Source: Thioalkalivibrio sp. | GTDB lineage: Bacteria > Pseudomonadota > Gammaproteobacteria > Ectothiorhodospirales > Ectothiorhodospiraceae | Assembly (NCBI GenBank): GCA_007116035.1 | Contig: SKJG01000041.1 | Coordinates: 1 to 42,863 of the forward strand | Length of the DNA stretch: 42,863 nucleotides | Direction of reading: 5' to 3' | Notes under the pieces: model-generated | Database searches by the model: none | What the model was told of the DNA's origin: nothing | The model's input: the letters and a program-made list of their open reading frames with translations, nothing else | Part shown: positions 8,918 through 21,629 of the stretch, one piece after another | How the letters are laid out: each line of letters starts with the position of its first letter | How positions within the stretch are numbered: position 1 is the stretch's first letter | Position numbers and translations under genes: made by a program

Positions 8918-9867
8918 CACGGACTCCCCCCGAACCAGAACGTGTGGCTCTTGGTCAGGAACTCGTCGTAGTGCATGTAGTGAGAGCCGTCGCAGGAAAA
9001 CGTCACGCTGATCATACCGTTGAAGAGGTTGATCGAGGCCATGCGCAGGTAAAAGGTCTCGTCGGTCAAGCGCAGCGGCCTCAGGGCGCCGAGCAGGGGA
9101 GAAACGCATTGTTGCGGGATCGCGGCGTCGAGCGGATAGGGAGTCTGTGGATAGACCAGGCAGACATCCGGATCGCTGAGCGCCTCGTGATCCAGGAGGC
9201 GATAGCGAAACGGGTCATTCACTGTCCAGACCGTCGCCTGGCTACTCGAGAAGTGGATCAGGCATTGAAACACGCCCCGCTCGGTGAGCAATTCCTCCAG
9301 GATCGAGAGGGACTGCTCCAGGCTGCCATCCATCGGGCTTTCGATGCGGCACTGCTGGAAGACCCCGCTACGAATCGCGGGATCACCCTTGATCTGGCGC
9401 CAGTGCGAGGGTTCCTCGTAGAGCTCGGCGGTCAACGGCAGGTTACGCAGGTCGAAATCGGCTCCGAGATAACCCACCACCGAACCATTGTCCGCTCGGA
9501 CGACCTGCAACGCGGTGATCGAAGGCCGGCCGGCGAAAAGGCTGATGTAGGCATCCGAAAGCAGGAAGCCCCAGCTCGGCACGGCTTCTTTCATGTACGG
9601 CCGCGACGATCGGTCACGCCCGAAGTGTTCCGACAAAAGCCCTGTCTCGGCTACGTTGTCGGAAATCTGGATTCCGTCGGTTCCCAAACAGTAGAGAAAA
9701 GTTCGGTGCGGGACACGACAGAAACCCTTCAGCAGTACTTCATTCAGGCGAACCCGATCTCCCCAGGCCCGCGCGCATTCCTCAGACAGATGCGCCAACG
9801 GTTCATGCAGGATCTGCGCGAGCCGCTCCCGCTGCAGGTAAATGCTGTCCTTCAGCGAAGGTTTCAT
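8917..9867 (-). CDS. PDC/Cache-like sensor-domain protein without output domain
   Basis: The protein has 316 residues. ATG 9867 is preceded by AGGGGG about 9 bases upstream; an ATG at 9888 is a weaker alternative. Residues of roughly 30-185 look like a PDC (dCache) ligand-binding fold: an N-terminal helix, then GTDGIQISDNV, the segment GRDRSSRPYMKEAV, ISLFAGRPSITALQVV and the closing VVGYLGADFDLRNLPL. These are the positions that contact ligand in Cache sensors. No transmembrane helices, HAMP, kinase, GGDEF or methyl-accepting domain is present, so this is a soluble, orphan sensor module. The C-terminal half (about 130 residues) is unrecognised. It overlaps the methyltransferase gene by the TGATG junction. 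The gene faces away from gltB across a 294-bp gap. Confidence 0.7.
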   Translation of the reverse strand: MKPSLKDSIYLQRERLAQILHEPLAHLSEECARAWGDRVRLNEVLLKGFCRVPHRTFLYCLGTDGIQISDNVAETGLLSEHFGRDRSSRPYMKEAVPSWGFLLSDAYISLFAGRPSITALQVVRADNGSVVGYLGADFDLRNLPLTAELYEEPSHWRQIKGDPAIRSGVFQQCRIESPMDGSLEQSLSILEELLTERGVFQCLIHFSSSQATVWTVNDPFRYRLLDHEALSDPDVCLVYPQTPYPLDAAIPQQCVSPLLGALRPLRLTDETFYLRMASINLFNGMISVTFSCDGSHYMHYDEFLTKSHTFWFGGSP

Positions 9868-10161
9868 CTCGCCACCCCCTGAGCGCATGGCTGCATCGCA
9901 TGCCCACAACCCTCCTGGTCAGAAAGGAACGGGCTTGCGGAAGTTCCCGAACGACTGGGAGCGTCATCGAGCCCACGACCCCTGTCGAAGGCCTCTGACG
10001 TTCTTTTGCAGCCTGGGATCGTTCCGTCGCCACGGTTCTTTCCCGAAGGCTCCGAGAAAGGGGCAAGAATTCCCGCGGTGAATTGATTCAGCGTCGGGCG
10101 GGGTGCACAGTGAAGTCGGGGCATCGTACGCTTCCCCGGCAGGTCTGGTTGGAGCCTGAAA

Positions 10162-14697
<4,536 letters not shown>

Positions 14698-14706
14698 GGT
14701 CGCATC

Positions 14707-16182
14707 ATGTCCGAAAATCACCCCGATGGATTCCTGCAGCATCCGCGTCGGCCGATCGGCTACCGGGACGCGCGTTCACGCACGCGAGACTACCGCCAGA
14801 TCTACCGGTTCGAGTGGGATGCGGAAGCGCTGGGTACCCAGGGGCAGCGCTGCATGGACTGCGGCGTGCCCACCTGCATGGGCGGCTGCCCGATCGGGAA
14901 CCTCATCCCGGAGTGGAACGATCTCGTCTACCGCGGTCTCTGGGAAGAGGCGCTGGCACGCCTGCATGCGACCAACAACTTTCCCGAGTTCACCGGCTAC
15001 ACCTGTCCCGCCCCCTGCGAACCGGCCTGCACGCTCGCGTACAACGACGCTGCGGTCACCATCAAGGACATCGAGAGGGCCATCGTCGACATGGGCTGGG
15101 AGAACGGCTGGATCATCCCCCGTCCTCCGGCCGAGCGGACCGGGAAGCGGGTGGCGATCGTCGGCAGCGGCCCGGCGGGGCTGGCGGCCGCCCAGCAGCT
15201 CAATCGCGCGGGGCACGCGGTCACGGTGTTCGAGCGCGACGACGCGATTGGCGGACTGATGGTCTACGGCATCCCCGATTTCAAGTTCGAGAAGCGCATG
15301 GTGGCCCGCCGCGTGCAGCAGCTGCAAGAGGAAGGCATCGAGTTCCATACGGGTGTCAACGTCGGTGTCGATGTTTCGATCGCCGAGTTGCAGAAGGAAT
15401 TCGACGCGGTGTGTCTCGCCGTCGGTGCCCTGCGGCAGCGCGATGTGCGAGTGCCGGGACGTGATCTGGCGGGTGTGCTGTTCGGAATGGACTATCTCAC
15501 CGCCGAAAACCGCCGCCAGGCCGGACGGTCGGTCGACGGGATCACCGATGCCCGCGGCCAGCGCGTCGTCGTCCTCGGCGGCGGCGATACCGGCGCCGAC
15601 TGTGTCGCGACCGCGCACCGCCAGGGTGCCCGGGAGGTGGTGCAGGTGAGCATCAATCCCTGTCCGCCGGAACAGCGTCCCGTGGGCAACCCGTGGCCAC
15701 AGCAGCCGCAGACCTACCGGAGGACCTACGCCCTGGAGGAAGGAGGGGAGGAGGCCTACAGCCTCAACGTCGCCGGATTCATCGACTCGGACGGGGATGG
15801 ACAGGTGAACCACATTGATGCCGAGCGGGTTGACTGGAAACGCGACCGGCACGGTCGACGGATCGAGAAAATCGTGCTCGAGAGCGGGATCGAGATTCCG
15901 GCCGATCTGGTTTTGATCGCGATCGGCTTCGAAGGCCCGGAAGTGGCACCTTTGCAGGACGGGCGCCTGACGTTGACCGAGCGCAAGGCGCTGGAGACCG
16001 ACGATCGGAAGATGTCGGCCATACCCGGTGTCTTCGTCGCGGGTGACGCCAGCCGCGGCCAGTCGATCGTCGTCTGGGCCATCGGCGAGGGGCGCGATGT
16101 CGCACGGCACATCGACATCTGGCTGATGGGGAAATCCCGGCTGCCGCCCAGTCTGGAAACCCCCAACCCGCCCAGTTCCTAA
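14707..16182 (+). CDS. gltD: Glutamate synthase small (beta) subunit
   Basis: The 491-residue NADPH-oxidising partner of GltB passes electrons through FAD and iron-sulphur centres. The N-terminal cysteine cluster C49-C52-C57-C61 (CMDCGVPTCMGGC) and a second set (GYTCPAPCEPACTLAYN) bind 4Fe-4S clusters. The first Rossmann fold (VAIVGSGPAGLAAAQQL) binds FAD and the second (VVVLGGGDTGADCV) binds NADPH. IPGVFVAGDASRGQSIVVWAI closes the FAD site. Length and motifs match the family fully. The stop codon TAA overlaps the TAG stop of the convergent FAD oxidoreductase gene, so no room exists for a conventional terminator between them. Confidence 0.97.
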   Translation: MSENHPDGFLQHPRRPIGYRDARSRTRDYRQIYRFEWDAEALGTQGQRCMDCGVPTCMGGCPIGNLIPEWNDLVYRGLWEEALARLHATNNFPEFTGYTCPAPCEPACTLAYNDAAVTIKDIERAIVDMGWENGWIIPRPPAERTGKRVAIVGSGPAGLAAAQQLNRAGHAVTVFERDDAIGGLMVYGIPDFKFEKRMVARRVQQLQEEGIEFHTGVNVGVDVSIAELQKEFDAVCLAVGALRQRDVRVPGRDLAGVLFGMDYLTAENRRQAGRSVDGITDARGQRVVVLGGGDTGADCVATAHRQGAREVVQVSINPCPPEQRPVGNPWPQQPQTYRRTYALEEGGEEAYSLNVAGFIDSDGDGQVNHIDAERVDWKRDRHGRRIEKIVLESGIEIPADLVLIAIGFEGPEVAPLQDGRLTLTERKALETDDRKMSAIPGVFVAGDASRGQSIVVWAIGEGRDVARHIDIWLMGKSRLPPSLETPNPPSS

Positions 16183-17798
16183 CCCGCGCGCTCGAGCAGG
16201 TTCAGCGCCACGGCTTCCGCCGCTTCGATGCCGTCGACCGCCGCCGACAGGATGCCCCCGGCATAGCCTGCACCTTCGCCCGCAGGGTACAGACCGCGGC
16301 TATTCAGGCTTTGGCGGTCCGTATCCCGCGTGATGCGAATCGGTGCCGAGGTGCGCGTCTCGACTCCGGTCAGGACCGCATCGTCCATCGCGAAGCCGCG
16401 GATTTTCCGGTCGAAGGCGGGCAGGGCCTCGCGGATGGCGGCGATGGCGTAGTCCGGGAGACAGGCGGCAAGGTCGGTCCAATGCACCCCCGGCGTATAG
16501 GACGGCAGCACCGCACCCGGACCGGTAGAGGGACGCCCGGCCAGAAAATCCCCGACCCGCTGCGCCGGCGCGGCATACTGCCCACCGCCGGATTGAAAGG
16601 CCGCCGCCTCCCAGTGATCCTGCAACTCGATACCGGCGAGCGGATTCGCCGTGACATCGCCGGGAAAATCCGCCGGCGTGATCCCGACGACGATCGCGGC
16701 ATTGGCATTGCGTTCATTGCGCGAATACTGGCTCATCCCGTTGGTGACGACCCGTCCGGGTTCCGAGGTGGCGGCCACCACGGTGCCGCCTGGACACATG
16801 CAGAAGCTGTAGACCGAGCGACCGTTCGTGCAGTGATGCACCAGCTTGTAGTCGGCCGCGCCCAGGATTGGATCGCCGGCACGGTCACCGAAACGACAGC
16901 GGTCGATCAGCGACTGTGGATGCTCGATGCGCAGGCCGATCGAGAAGGCTTTTGGCTCGATGTACACGCCGCGGGCGTGCAACATGCCGAAGGTATCGCG
17001 TGCGCTGTGGCCCACCGCCAGCACCACGTGTCGGCTGGCGATGTGCGTCCCGTCGGCCAGCACGACACCGCGAACCTGACCGGCAGCGATCTCGAGGTCC
17101 GCCACCCGGCTGCCGAAGCGGATCTCCCCGCCCAACGCCTCGATGCTGGCGCGTATGTGCTCGACCATCGTCACCAGCTTGAAGGTGCCGATGTGCGGCT
17201 TGCTGACATAGAGGATCTCCGGCGGCGCTCCGGCCCGGACGAATTCCTCCAGCACCTTGCGGCCGTGGTGGTGCGGGTCCTTGATCTGACTGTAGAGCTT
17301 GCCGTCGGAAAAGGTCCCGGCACCGCCTTCGCCGAACTGCACGTTGGATTCGGGATTCAGTTCGCCCTTGCGCCACAGGCCCCAGGTGTCCCTGGTCCGT
17401 TCGCGCACCGCCTTGCCCCGCTCCAGGAGGATCGGCCGAAACCCCATCTGCGCCAGCAGCAGGCCCGCCAGCAGGCCGCAGGGGCCGGTGCCGATCACCA
17501 CGGGCCGGTTAGTGAGCCCCTCCGGTGCGCGCGCGACGAAGCGGTAGGTCATGTCCGGGCTGGGTCGGACACGTTGATCGTCCTGCAGCCGCGCCAGCAC
17601 CGCCGCGTCGTCCTGCACTTCCACGTCGAGGGTATAGATCAGCGCGATCGCGCTGCGCTTGCGGGCATCGTAACCGCGCCGATGGATCACCACACGGAGC
17701 AGCTGCGCCTCCGGCAGCGCCAGTCTTCGGAGTACGGCCGCGCGCAGGGCCTCTTCGGGGTGACCGAGCGGGAGCTTGACTTCGGTGAGACGCAGCAT
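16179..17798 (-). CDS. FAD-dependent oxidoreductase (COG2509-like)
   Basis: The protein has 539 residues from the ATG at 17798; the open frame upstream of it encodes an unlikely Ser/Thr/Pro-rich stretch. An N-terminal domain of about 95 residues (LRVVIHRRGYDARKRSAI...) precedes the dinucleotide fold (VVIGTGPCGLLAGLLLAQMG, glycine loop from residue 103), followed by NVQFGEGGAGTFSDGKLYS. This GAGTFSDGKL block is characteristic of uncharacterised FAD-dependent dehydrogenases (COG2509). CMCPGG and the C-terminal GLYPAGEGAGYAGGILSAAVDG complete the family pattern. The substrate is unknown. It shares its stop region with gltD, tail to tail, and its start lies about 100 bases downstream of the DUF1456 gene on the same strand, so those two may form an operon. 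Confidence 0.87.
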   Translation of the reverse strand: MLRLTEVKLPLGHPEEALRAAVLRRLALPEAQLLRVVIHRRGYDARKRSAIALIYTLDVEVQDDAAVLARLQDDQRVRPSPDMTYRFVARAPEGLTNRPVVIGTGPCGLLAGLLLAQMGFRPILLERGKAVRERTRDTWGLWRKGELNPESNVQFGEGGAGTFSDGKLYSQIKDPHHHGRKVLEEFVRAGAPPEILYVSKPHIGTFKLVTMVEHIRASIEALGGEIRFGSRVADLEIAAGQVRGVVLADGTHIASRHVVLAVGHSARDTFGMLHARGVYIEPKAFSIGLRIEHPQSLIDRCRFGDRAGDPILGAADYKLVHHCTNGRSVYSFCMCPGGTVVAATSEPGRVVTNGMSQYSRNERNANAAIVVGITPADFPGDVTANPLAGIELQDHWEAAAFQSGGGQYAAPAQRVGDFLAGRPSTGPGAVLPSYTPGVHWTDLAACLPDYAIAAIREALPAFDRKIRGFAMDDAVLTGVETRTSAPIRITRDTDRQSLNSRGLYPAGEGAGYAGGILSAAVDGIEAAEAVALNLLERAG

Positions 17799-17894
17799 GA
17801 GGGTCGACTTCGCGGTAGGCGTGGATGCTATGGGACACTCCGCATGCCGTCCCGGTTGACTCGTCGTCGGATGGGTGGCCGACTCCTCAGGCAC

Positions 17895-18413
17895 TCACGA
17901 GGTCGTCCCGCTCGGAGGCAATCCGCTGCTGCGGTTCGGGCGCGCGGGCTTGGGCCCCCTGCGGGTCTCCGACAGACCTTTGAGGAAGTTCCGCAACAGC
18001 TGGTCGCCGCAGGCACGGTAGTTCTTGCTCCCGGGCTTGCGGAACACCGCATTCAATTCGGGCTTGCTGACCGCAAACCCCGCTGCCTTCAGGATGGCAT
18101 GCATGTCATCCTCCTGGAGTTCAAAGGCCACACGCAGCTTCTTCAGCACCAGGTTGTTGGTGATCGGAAGCTCGATCGGCCGCAGCGGCCGGTTTTCGTC
18201 CGGTCCACGCAGGTACAGCACCAGGCCGTTGAGAAAGTGGGCCAGGAGCTCGTCACTGCACTCGCGATAGCCCTCTTCGGTGTCCTTCTTGAGCAAGGCG
18301 GAGACTTCGTCCTTGTCCACGGTACCACCGGAAAGCCGAATGATCTCGGCGACCTTGGCGTCGCTCGCATCGAGGCTGAAGCGCACGCTGCGCAGGACAT
18401 CATTATTCAACAT
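17895..18413 (-). CDS. DUF1456 (YehS-like) family protein
   Basis: This 172-residue protein consists of two related repeats of about 70 residues. Each begins with a NxVLxxLRxAFxL-type helix (NNDVLRSVRFSLDASD and NNLVLKKLRVAFELQEDD) and ends with a conserved YRxCxDxxLxxFLxGL segment (YRECSDELLAHFLNGL and YRACGDQLLRNFLKGL). That is the DUF1456/YehS arrangement. The C terminus is a basic, Pro-rich tail (RRGPKPARPNRSSG). The function is not established for the family. ATG 18413 is used; a TTG directly before it is less likely. The ribosome-binding site is weak. The gene precedes the FAD oxidoreductase on the same strand. Confidence 0.88.
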   Translation of the reverse strand: MLNNDVLRSVRFSLDASDAKVAEIIRLSGGTVDKDEVSALLKKDTEEGYRECSDELLAHFLNGLVLYLRGPDENRPLRPIELPITNNLVLKKLRVAFELQEDDMHAILKAAGFAVSKPELNAVFRKPGSKNYRACGDQLLRNFLKGLSETRRGPKPARPNRSSGLPPSGTTS

Positions 18414-18538
18414 CAACCATCTCTATCGACGAATTCACGGGGAAACGGGCGCGCGGTCGCAGCGGCTGGCGTCGGCTTTCTCATGCCTGGCCGGGAACGC
18501 TCATGGCGGTCCGCGAGCAGCGATCGTACACGAGTCCC

Positions 18539-18742
18539 TCAGGGACTGATCGGCTCGAACAGGCCGTCTCCAGCCCCCCCGGTGGCGGGCACGAACACCA
18601 CGCTGGCGGTGATGTGGTGCGGAGTGTACAGCGTCGTGCGGATCAACCAGCCCTGACCCGGCATCACAGCCTGCTCGGTCATGGTCCGGATGTGCGTGGT
18701 GTCGTCGAATCCATCCTCGATCAGTTCGTACTCGAGCTTCAT
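18539..18742 (-). CDS. Unknown 67-residue protein
   Basis: The ATG at 18742 is chosen because GGAGG lies 8 bases upstream; an ATG two codons earlier is too close to that site. The product starts MKLEYELIEDGFDDTTHIRT and continues with a hydrophobic, strand-like run (GWLIRTTLYTPHHITASVVF). It ends with GDGLFEPISP. It has no membrane helix, signal peptide or cysteine, and no family was recognised. The good ribosome-binding site, normal start and position between same-strand genes make it a credible small gene. The stop lies within a short palindrome (AGTCCCTCAGGGACT). Confidence 0.6.
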   Translation of the reverse strand: MKLEYELIEDGFDDTTHIRTMTEQAVMPGQGWLIRTTLYTPHHITASVVFVPATGGAGDGLFEPISP

Positions 18743-18856
18743 GAGCATTCCCTCCGGCTGCACAGTGGTGTCTCCCCCTGACTCTAGCCGATCGCCAGGA
18801 ATTGTGCGGGCAGCGTCGCCCAGCGGCCCCCATCGACGCGACCCACCCCTGAACAC

Positions 18857-18970
18857 GGGGTCGGACCAAGGCAACCTATTGAAAAATATCCAGTAACGGG
18901 TTAAATATGGCCCGATTTCGGTCTTAGAGGCCCATTTTTGGCGCCGAAAATGCGGCTTCAAGCACCGTGC
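18857..18970 (+). repeat. Dispersed repeat copy A (starts GGGGTCGGACCAAG)
   Basis: A non-coding block of about 110 bases lies in the 401-bp gap between the 67-residue gene and rlpA (18743-19143). It starts GGGGTCGGACCAAGGCAA, has an AT-rich middle, and contains GGCCCATTTTTGGC 73 bases in, followed by GAAAATGCGGCTTCAAG. Hand alignment without gaps to the reverse complement of 21482-21587 gives about 68 identities in 106 positions, concentrated at both ends. The rest of the gap shows no clear gene, promoter or RNA. Confidence 0.7.
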
Positions 18971-19143
18971 GCGTGCCGCCCCAGTCGCGACCTCGGGCGC
19001 GACGATGGGGCATCTCGCCACGAGGACAGAAACGTACGAATACGGGAAATGCGATGAGGATGAGGGAGGACGGGTGGAAGAGAACTGTAAACTGAACCCA
19101 GAGGCTATTGGCGACGATATGTAAGAGACTCGCGAAGACGGAT

Positions 19144-19704
19144 ATGGAGCCGATTTCGAGTATTGATTCCCGGCGGCTGCGCGGTATGCGGGGGCTTGTC
19201 GCACGTCTGCCCCTTGTCCTGGTTCTCCTGGTAGTCTGCGTCGGTCCTGCGAAGGCCCAACCGGGATACGATCGCGACCAGGGGAAGTATGACGAGCTGG
19301 CCGCTGTGCCTCCGAAGCAAAAGGAGGCTGCCCTGGTTCCGCAGGTCGCATCCTCTTCGAAATCAGCTCGCGCGGAGCGTGCCAGGAAAAAGTCCCGGGC
19401 ATCCACGACCCAGGGAGCCGTGGAGGTGGGGAAGATTTCTTTTTACGGGTCCAAATTCCATGGCCGCCGCACCGCTTCAGGAGAGCGATTCGATCAGAAT
19501 GCCCTCACCGCCGCCCATCCCAGGCTCCCGTTCGGCACACGACTTCGGGTGACGAATCTGTCCAATGGGAAGTCGGTGGTGGTACGGGTCAATGATCGCG
19601 GTCCCTTCATCAAAAACCGGATTCTGGATGTAAGCCGGGCCGCGGCCCGGGAGCTGGAAATGATCGACGCGGGGGTGGTGCGGGCGCGCGTGGAAGTGCT
19701 CTAG
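19144..19704 (+). CDS. rlpA: RlpA-like septal-ring lytic transglycosylase
   Basis: The protein has 186 residues from ATG 19144; ATG 19186 and an upstream TTG at 19108 are alternatives. A signal sequence ([17 protein letters not shown], cleavage near AKAQ) has no good lipobox. A basic, low-complexity spacer leads to the C-terminal double-psi beta-barrel: [58 protein letters not shown]. These are the RlpA barrel motifs, including the catalytic-region Asp in NDRGP and the RxxDxS element. RlpA cleaves glycan strands lacking stem peptides. No SPOR domain follows the barrel, so it belongs to the short forms and would need another way to reach the septum. It precedes a second murein-degrading candidate on the same strand. 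Confidence 0.88.
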   Translation: MEPISSIDSRRLRGMRGLVARLPLVLVLLVVCVGPAKAQPGYDRDQGKYDELAAVPPKQKEAALVPQVASSSKSARAERARKKSRASTTQGAVEVGKISFYGSKFHGRRTASGERFDQNALTAAHPRLPFGTRLRVTNLSNGKSVVVRVNDRGPFIKNRILDVSRAAARELEMIDAGVVRARVEVL

Positions 19705-19786
19705 CGCGCCTTCCCGACAAACAACACCACGGTCGGTTCAGGCATATCGGCATCGTTGGATTGTCACCCAGAGAGCCGAAGCCCCC

Positions 19787-19817
19787 GTGACCGGACGGCC
19801 GGCCGCATTCGCTATAC
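19787..19817 (+). promoter_or_regulatory. Candidate sigma-70 promoter of the SLT lipoprotein
   Basis: A TATACT -10 hexamer lies at 19812-19817, 41 bases before the ATG at 19859. GTGACC at 19787-19792 could be the -35, with a long 19-base spacer. The -10 is good and the -35 is poor. Confidence 0.4.
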
Positions 19818-19858
19818 TGGCGGCCCGAGTGAACGTTGAATCGGGAGATTCGGAGCAG

Positions 19859-20509
19859 ATGCGATTTCCGTGTGGGGCCACCGTGGTTCGAACGCTGCTG
19901 GTCCTGGGTCTGGTTGGGCTCACTTTCGGTTGTGCCACACTTGGGCCCGCGCCGCCGCCCAAACAAGACAATCTTTGCGAAATCTTCCGCGAGCATCCCC
20001 GCTGGTATGACTACGCCCGGGACTCCGAGCGGGAGTGGGGTACGCCGGTCGCAACCCAGATGGCATTCATCCAGCAGGAATCGTCGTTCCGCAGCCACGT
20101 GCGACCGGATCGCAAGCGCCTGCTGGGTATCGTGCCCTGGCGTCGTCCCTCGTCCGCCTATGGCTATGCCCAGGCGCAGGACCCTGTCTGGGGCGAATAT
20201 CGCGCAGATGCCGGCAGCCTGACTGCCCGGCGTACGCACATGAAGCACGCCACCGACTTCATCGGCTGGTACAACGCCCGCACGAACCGGATGACCGGGG
20301 TCTCGCTGCAGAATGCCGAGCACCTCTACCTCGCCTATCACGAGGGCCAGGGTGGCTACAATCGCGGCACCTGGCGCAGCAAGTCGGGCGTGCAGCGGGC
20401 AGCACGCCAAGTCGCCGTGCGCGCCGACCGCTACCAGAGCCAGCTCGCCGCCTGTGAATCCGAGTTCCGCTGCCGGCGGTTTTACCAGTTCGCTCCGTTC
20501 TGCCGCTAG
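19859..20509 (+). CDS. SLT-type lytic transglycosylase-like lipoprotein
   Basis: This 216-residue protein begins with a lipoprotein-type signal (VVRTLLVLGLVGLTFGC, lipid-modified Cys probably C25; the lipobox is imperfect). The globular part resembles the goose-lysozyme/SLT fold. The likely catalytic Glu is E74 in MAFIQQESSFRS, followed by SAYGYAQAQDP (the GLMQ-like strand) and YLAYHEGQGGYNRG (the AYNAG-like element). It therefore probably cleaves peptidoglycan from an outer-membrane anchor. Four cysteines near the C terminus (CESEFRC, FCR) may be disulphide-bonded. The ATG is chosen for its GGAG sites at 3 and 11 bases and because the signal sequence follows; an open frame upstream is not signal-like. 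It sits 154 bases after rlpA. Confidence 0.8.
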   Translation: MRFPCGATVVRTLLVLGLVGLTFGCATLGPAPPPKQDNLCEIFREHPRWYDYARDSEREWGTPVATQMAFIQQESSFRSHVRPDRKRLLGIVPWRRPSSAYGYAQAQDPVWGEYRADAGSLTARRTHMKHATDFIGWYNARTNRMTGVSLQNAEHLYLAYHEGQGGYNRGTWRSKSGVQRAARQVAVRADRYQSQLAACESEFRCRRFYQFAPFCR

Positions 20510-20551
20510 GACAGTCGCGAACCCGACCGGTTCTGGGGGACTTCACCGCGA

Positions 20552-21280
20552 TCAATCACCGGTCTCGGCGTGCAGGGCGGAGAAGCTCACAGCAAAGAGC
20601 ACGGCATTGTAAATGCCGTGGATCACCGCCGGCACCGCGATGTTGCCGCTCCGCTCGTATGCGAGGCCGAAAACCAGGCTCGGCAGGACGAGAACGGTCA
20701 CCGTGGTGAGGCGAGCAGCAAGTGGACCGCTGAGCGCCACCAAGTGCAAGGCCGCAAACGTCACGGAGGCGAGGGTGATGGCGGCGCCGGCACCGAATGC
20801 CTGGCGGAGACGGCCTTGTACCACGCCGCGAAACAGGAGCTCCTCACCCGGTCCGATGAGGAGGAACGAAAGCGGTATGAGGAGAAGGAAGATTTCGGGG
20901 TGCTCTACGCCGATCTCCTGAATCCGGTGTTCGCCGACACTGAGACCGAGCAGCGACACCACGAGCAAACCGATGCTGAGTGCGGCGAGTGCGAGCGCCG
21001 AGCCTCCGACCATCCATTGCAGGTCGTTGGCCGTCGGCCACCTCAGCGGCACGCGTATCGTGCCCCGTCGGAGTGCGAGGTAAAGCAGGGCCACCCCGCC
21101 GAAGCTCACGCCCTGGGTGAGCAGGATGGAAAGCACCATCACCAGCGTTGGCCGGAGCTCGATGCCCGCCGCCATTGCCGTGATCACCGCCAGCGGTAGC
21201 ACGACCGCCACCCCCGCCGCGACGAGGATAACCGTCAGCGCTTCGGACAGTGCTCTCGTCTTCGCACCTCGCTCTCTCAT
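20552..21280 (-). CDS. CPBP-family intramembrane metalloprotease
   Basis: This 242-residue integral membrane protein has about seven to eight hydrophobic segments. It carries the CPBP/Abi signature: EELLFRG (EExxxR motif) after a helix ending in FLLIGPG, then FAALHL (FxxxH), and HGIYNA (HxxxN) in the last helix. These residues form the glutamate/histidine active site of Rce1-like proteases. Bacterial members are linked to bacteriocin immunity or membrane-protein processing, but the substrate is unknown. The ATG at 21280 has no strong ribosome-binding site. It is convergent with the SLT lipoprotein gene, and its upstream region begins directly with dispersed repeat copy B. Confidence 0.87.
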   Translation of the reverse strand: MRERGAKTRALSEALTVILVAAGVAVVLPLAVITAMAAGIELRPTLVMVLSILLTQGVSFGGVALLYLALRRGTIRVPLRWPTANDLQWMVGGSALALAALSIGLLVVSLLGLSVGEHRIQEIGVEHPEIFLLLIPLSFLLIGPGEELLFRGVVQGRLRQAFGAGAAITLASVTFAALHLVALSGPLAARLTTVTVLVLPSLVFGLAYERSGNIAVPAVIHGIYNAVLFAVSFSALHAETGD

Positions 21281-21299
21281 TCGATCGTTGTGAACCCCG

Positions 21300-21420
21300 G
21301 GGGTCGGACTAAGCCAAGTCGTTGTTAAAGATAGGATACTAGGTGTAAAAGCGGGCGAATGGGTGCCTTATCCGGTCCTTTTTGACTCCCAAAACGGCCG
21401 CATGGGCGTAGGGAGCGAGT
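21300..21420 (+). repeat. Dispersed repeat copy B
   Basis: It starts GGGGTCGGACTAAGCCAA, 20 bases upstream of the CPBP start codon. About 77 bases in it has CCTTTTTGACTCCCAAAACGG, matching the CCATTTTTGGC...AAAACGG block of the other copies. It is the most diverged copy and reads toward copy C. It occupies part of the 387-bp gap between the CPBP gene and the tRNA. Confidence 0.55.
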
Positions 21421-21469
21421 TTCCCGGTCAATGTTGTGCGTCGCGAATCGTCACCCGGAATGGGCGTGG

Positions 21470-21587
21470 CAGGGTTTCGACCTTGAGGCACCGTTTTTGC
21501 TGCCAAAAATGGCCCTGTAAGGCCCTATTGGGGTTGTTTTTAGCCTTTATGTTTCAGAAAAACAGTGGTTTGGCTTGGTCCGACCCC
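21470..21587 (-). repeat. Dispersed repeat copy C (inverted relative to A and B)
   Basis: On the minus strand it starts GGGGTCGGACCAAGCCAA at 21587 and reaches GGGCCATTTTTGGCAGC at the same offset as in copy A. With copy B it bounds a 288-bp block with inverted ends (21300-21587) whose terminal 18 bases match at 17 positions (T instead of C after GGGGTCGGAC in copy B). No open frame inside resembles a transposase. Confidence 0.7.
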
Positions 21588-21629
21588 GATGGCGCGGTTT
21601 TCTTGGTGGGGTGGGTGGATGGGTAAACG

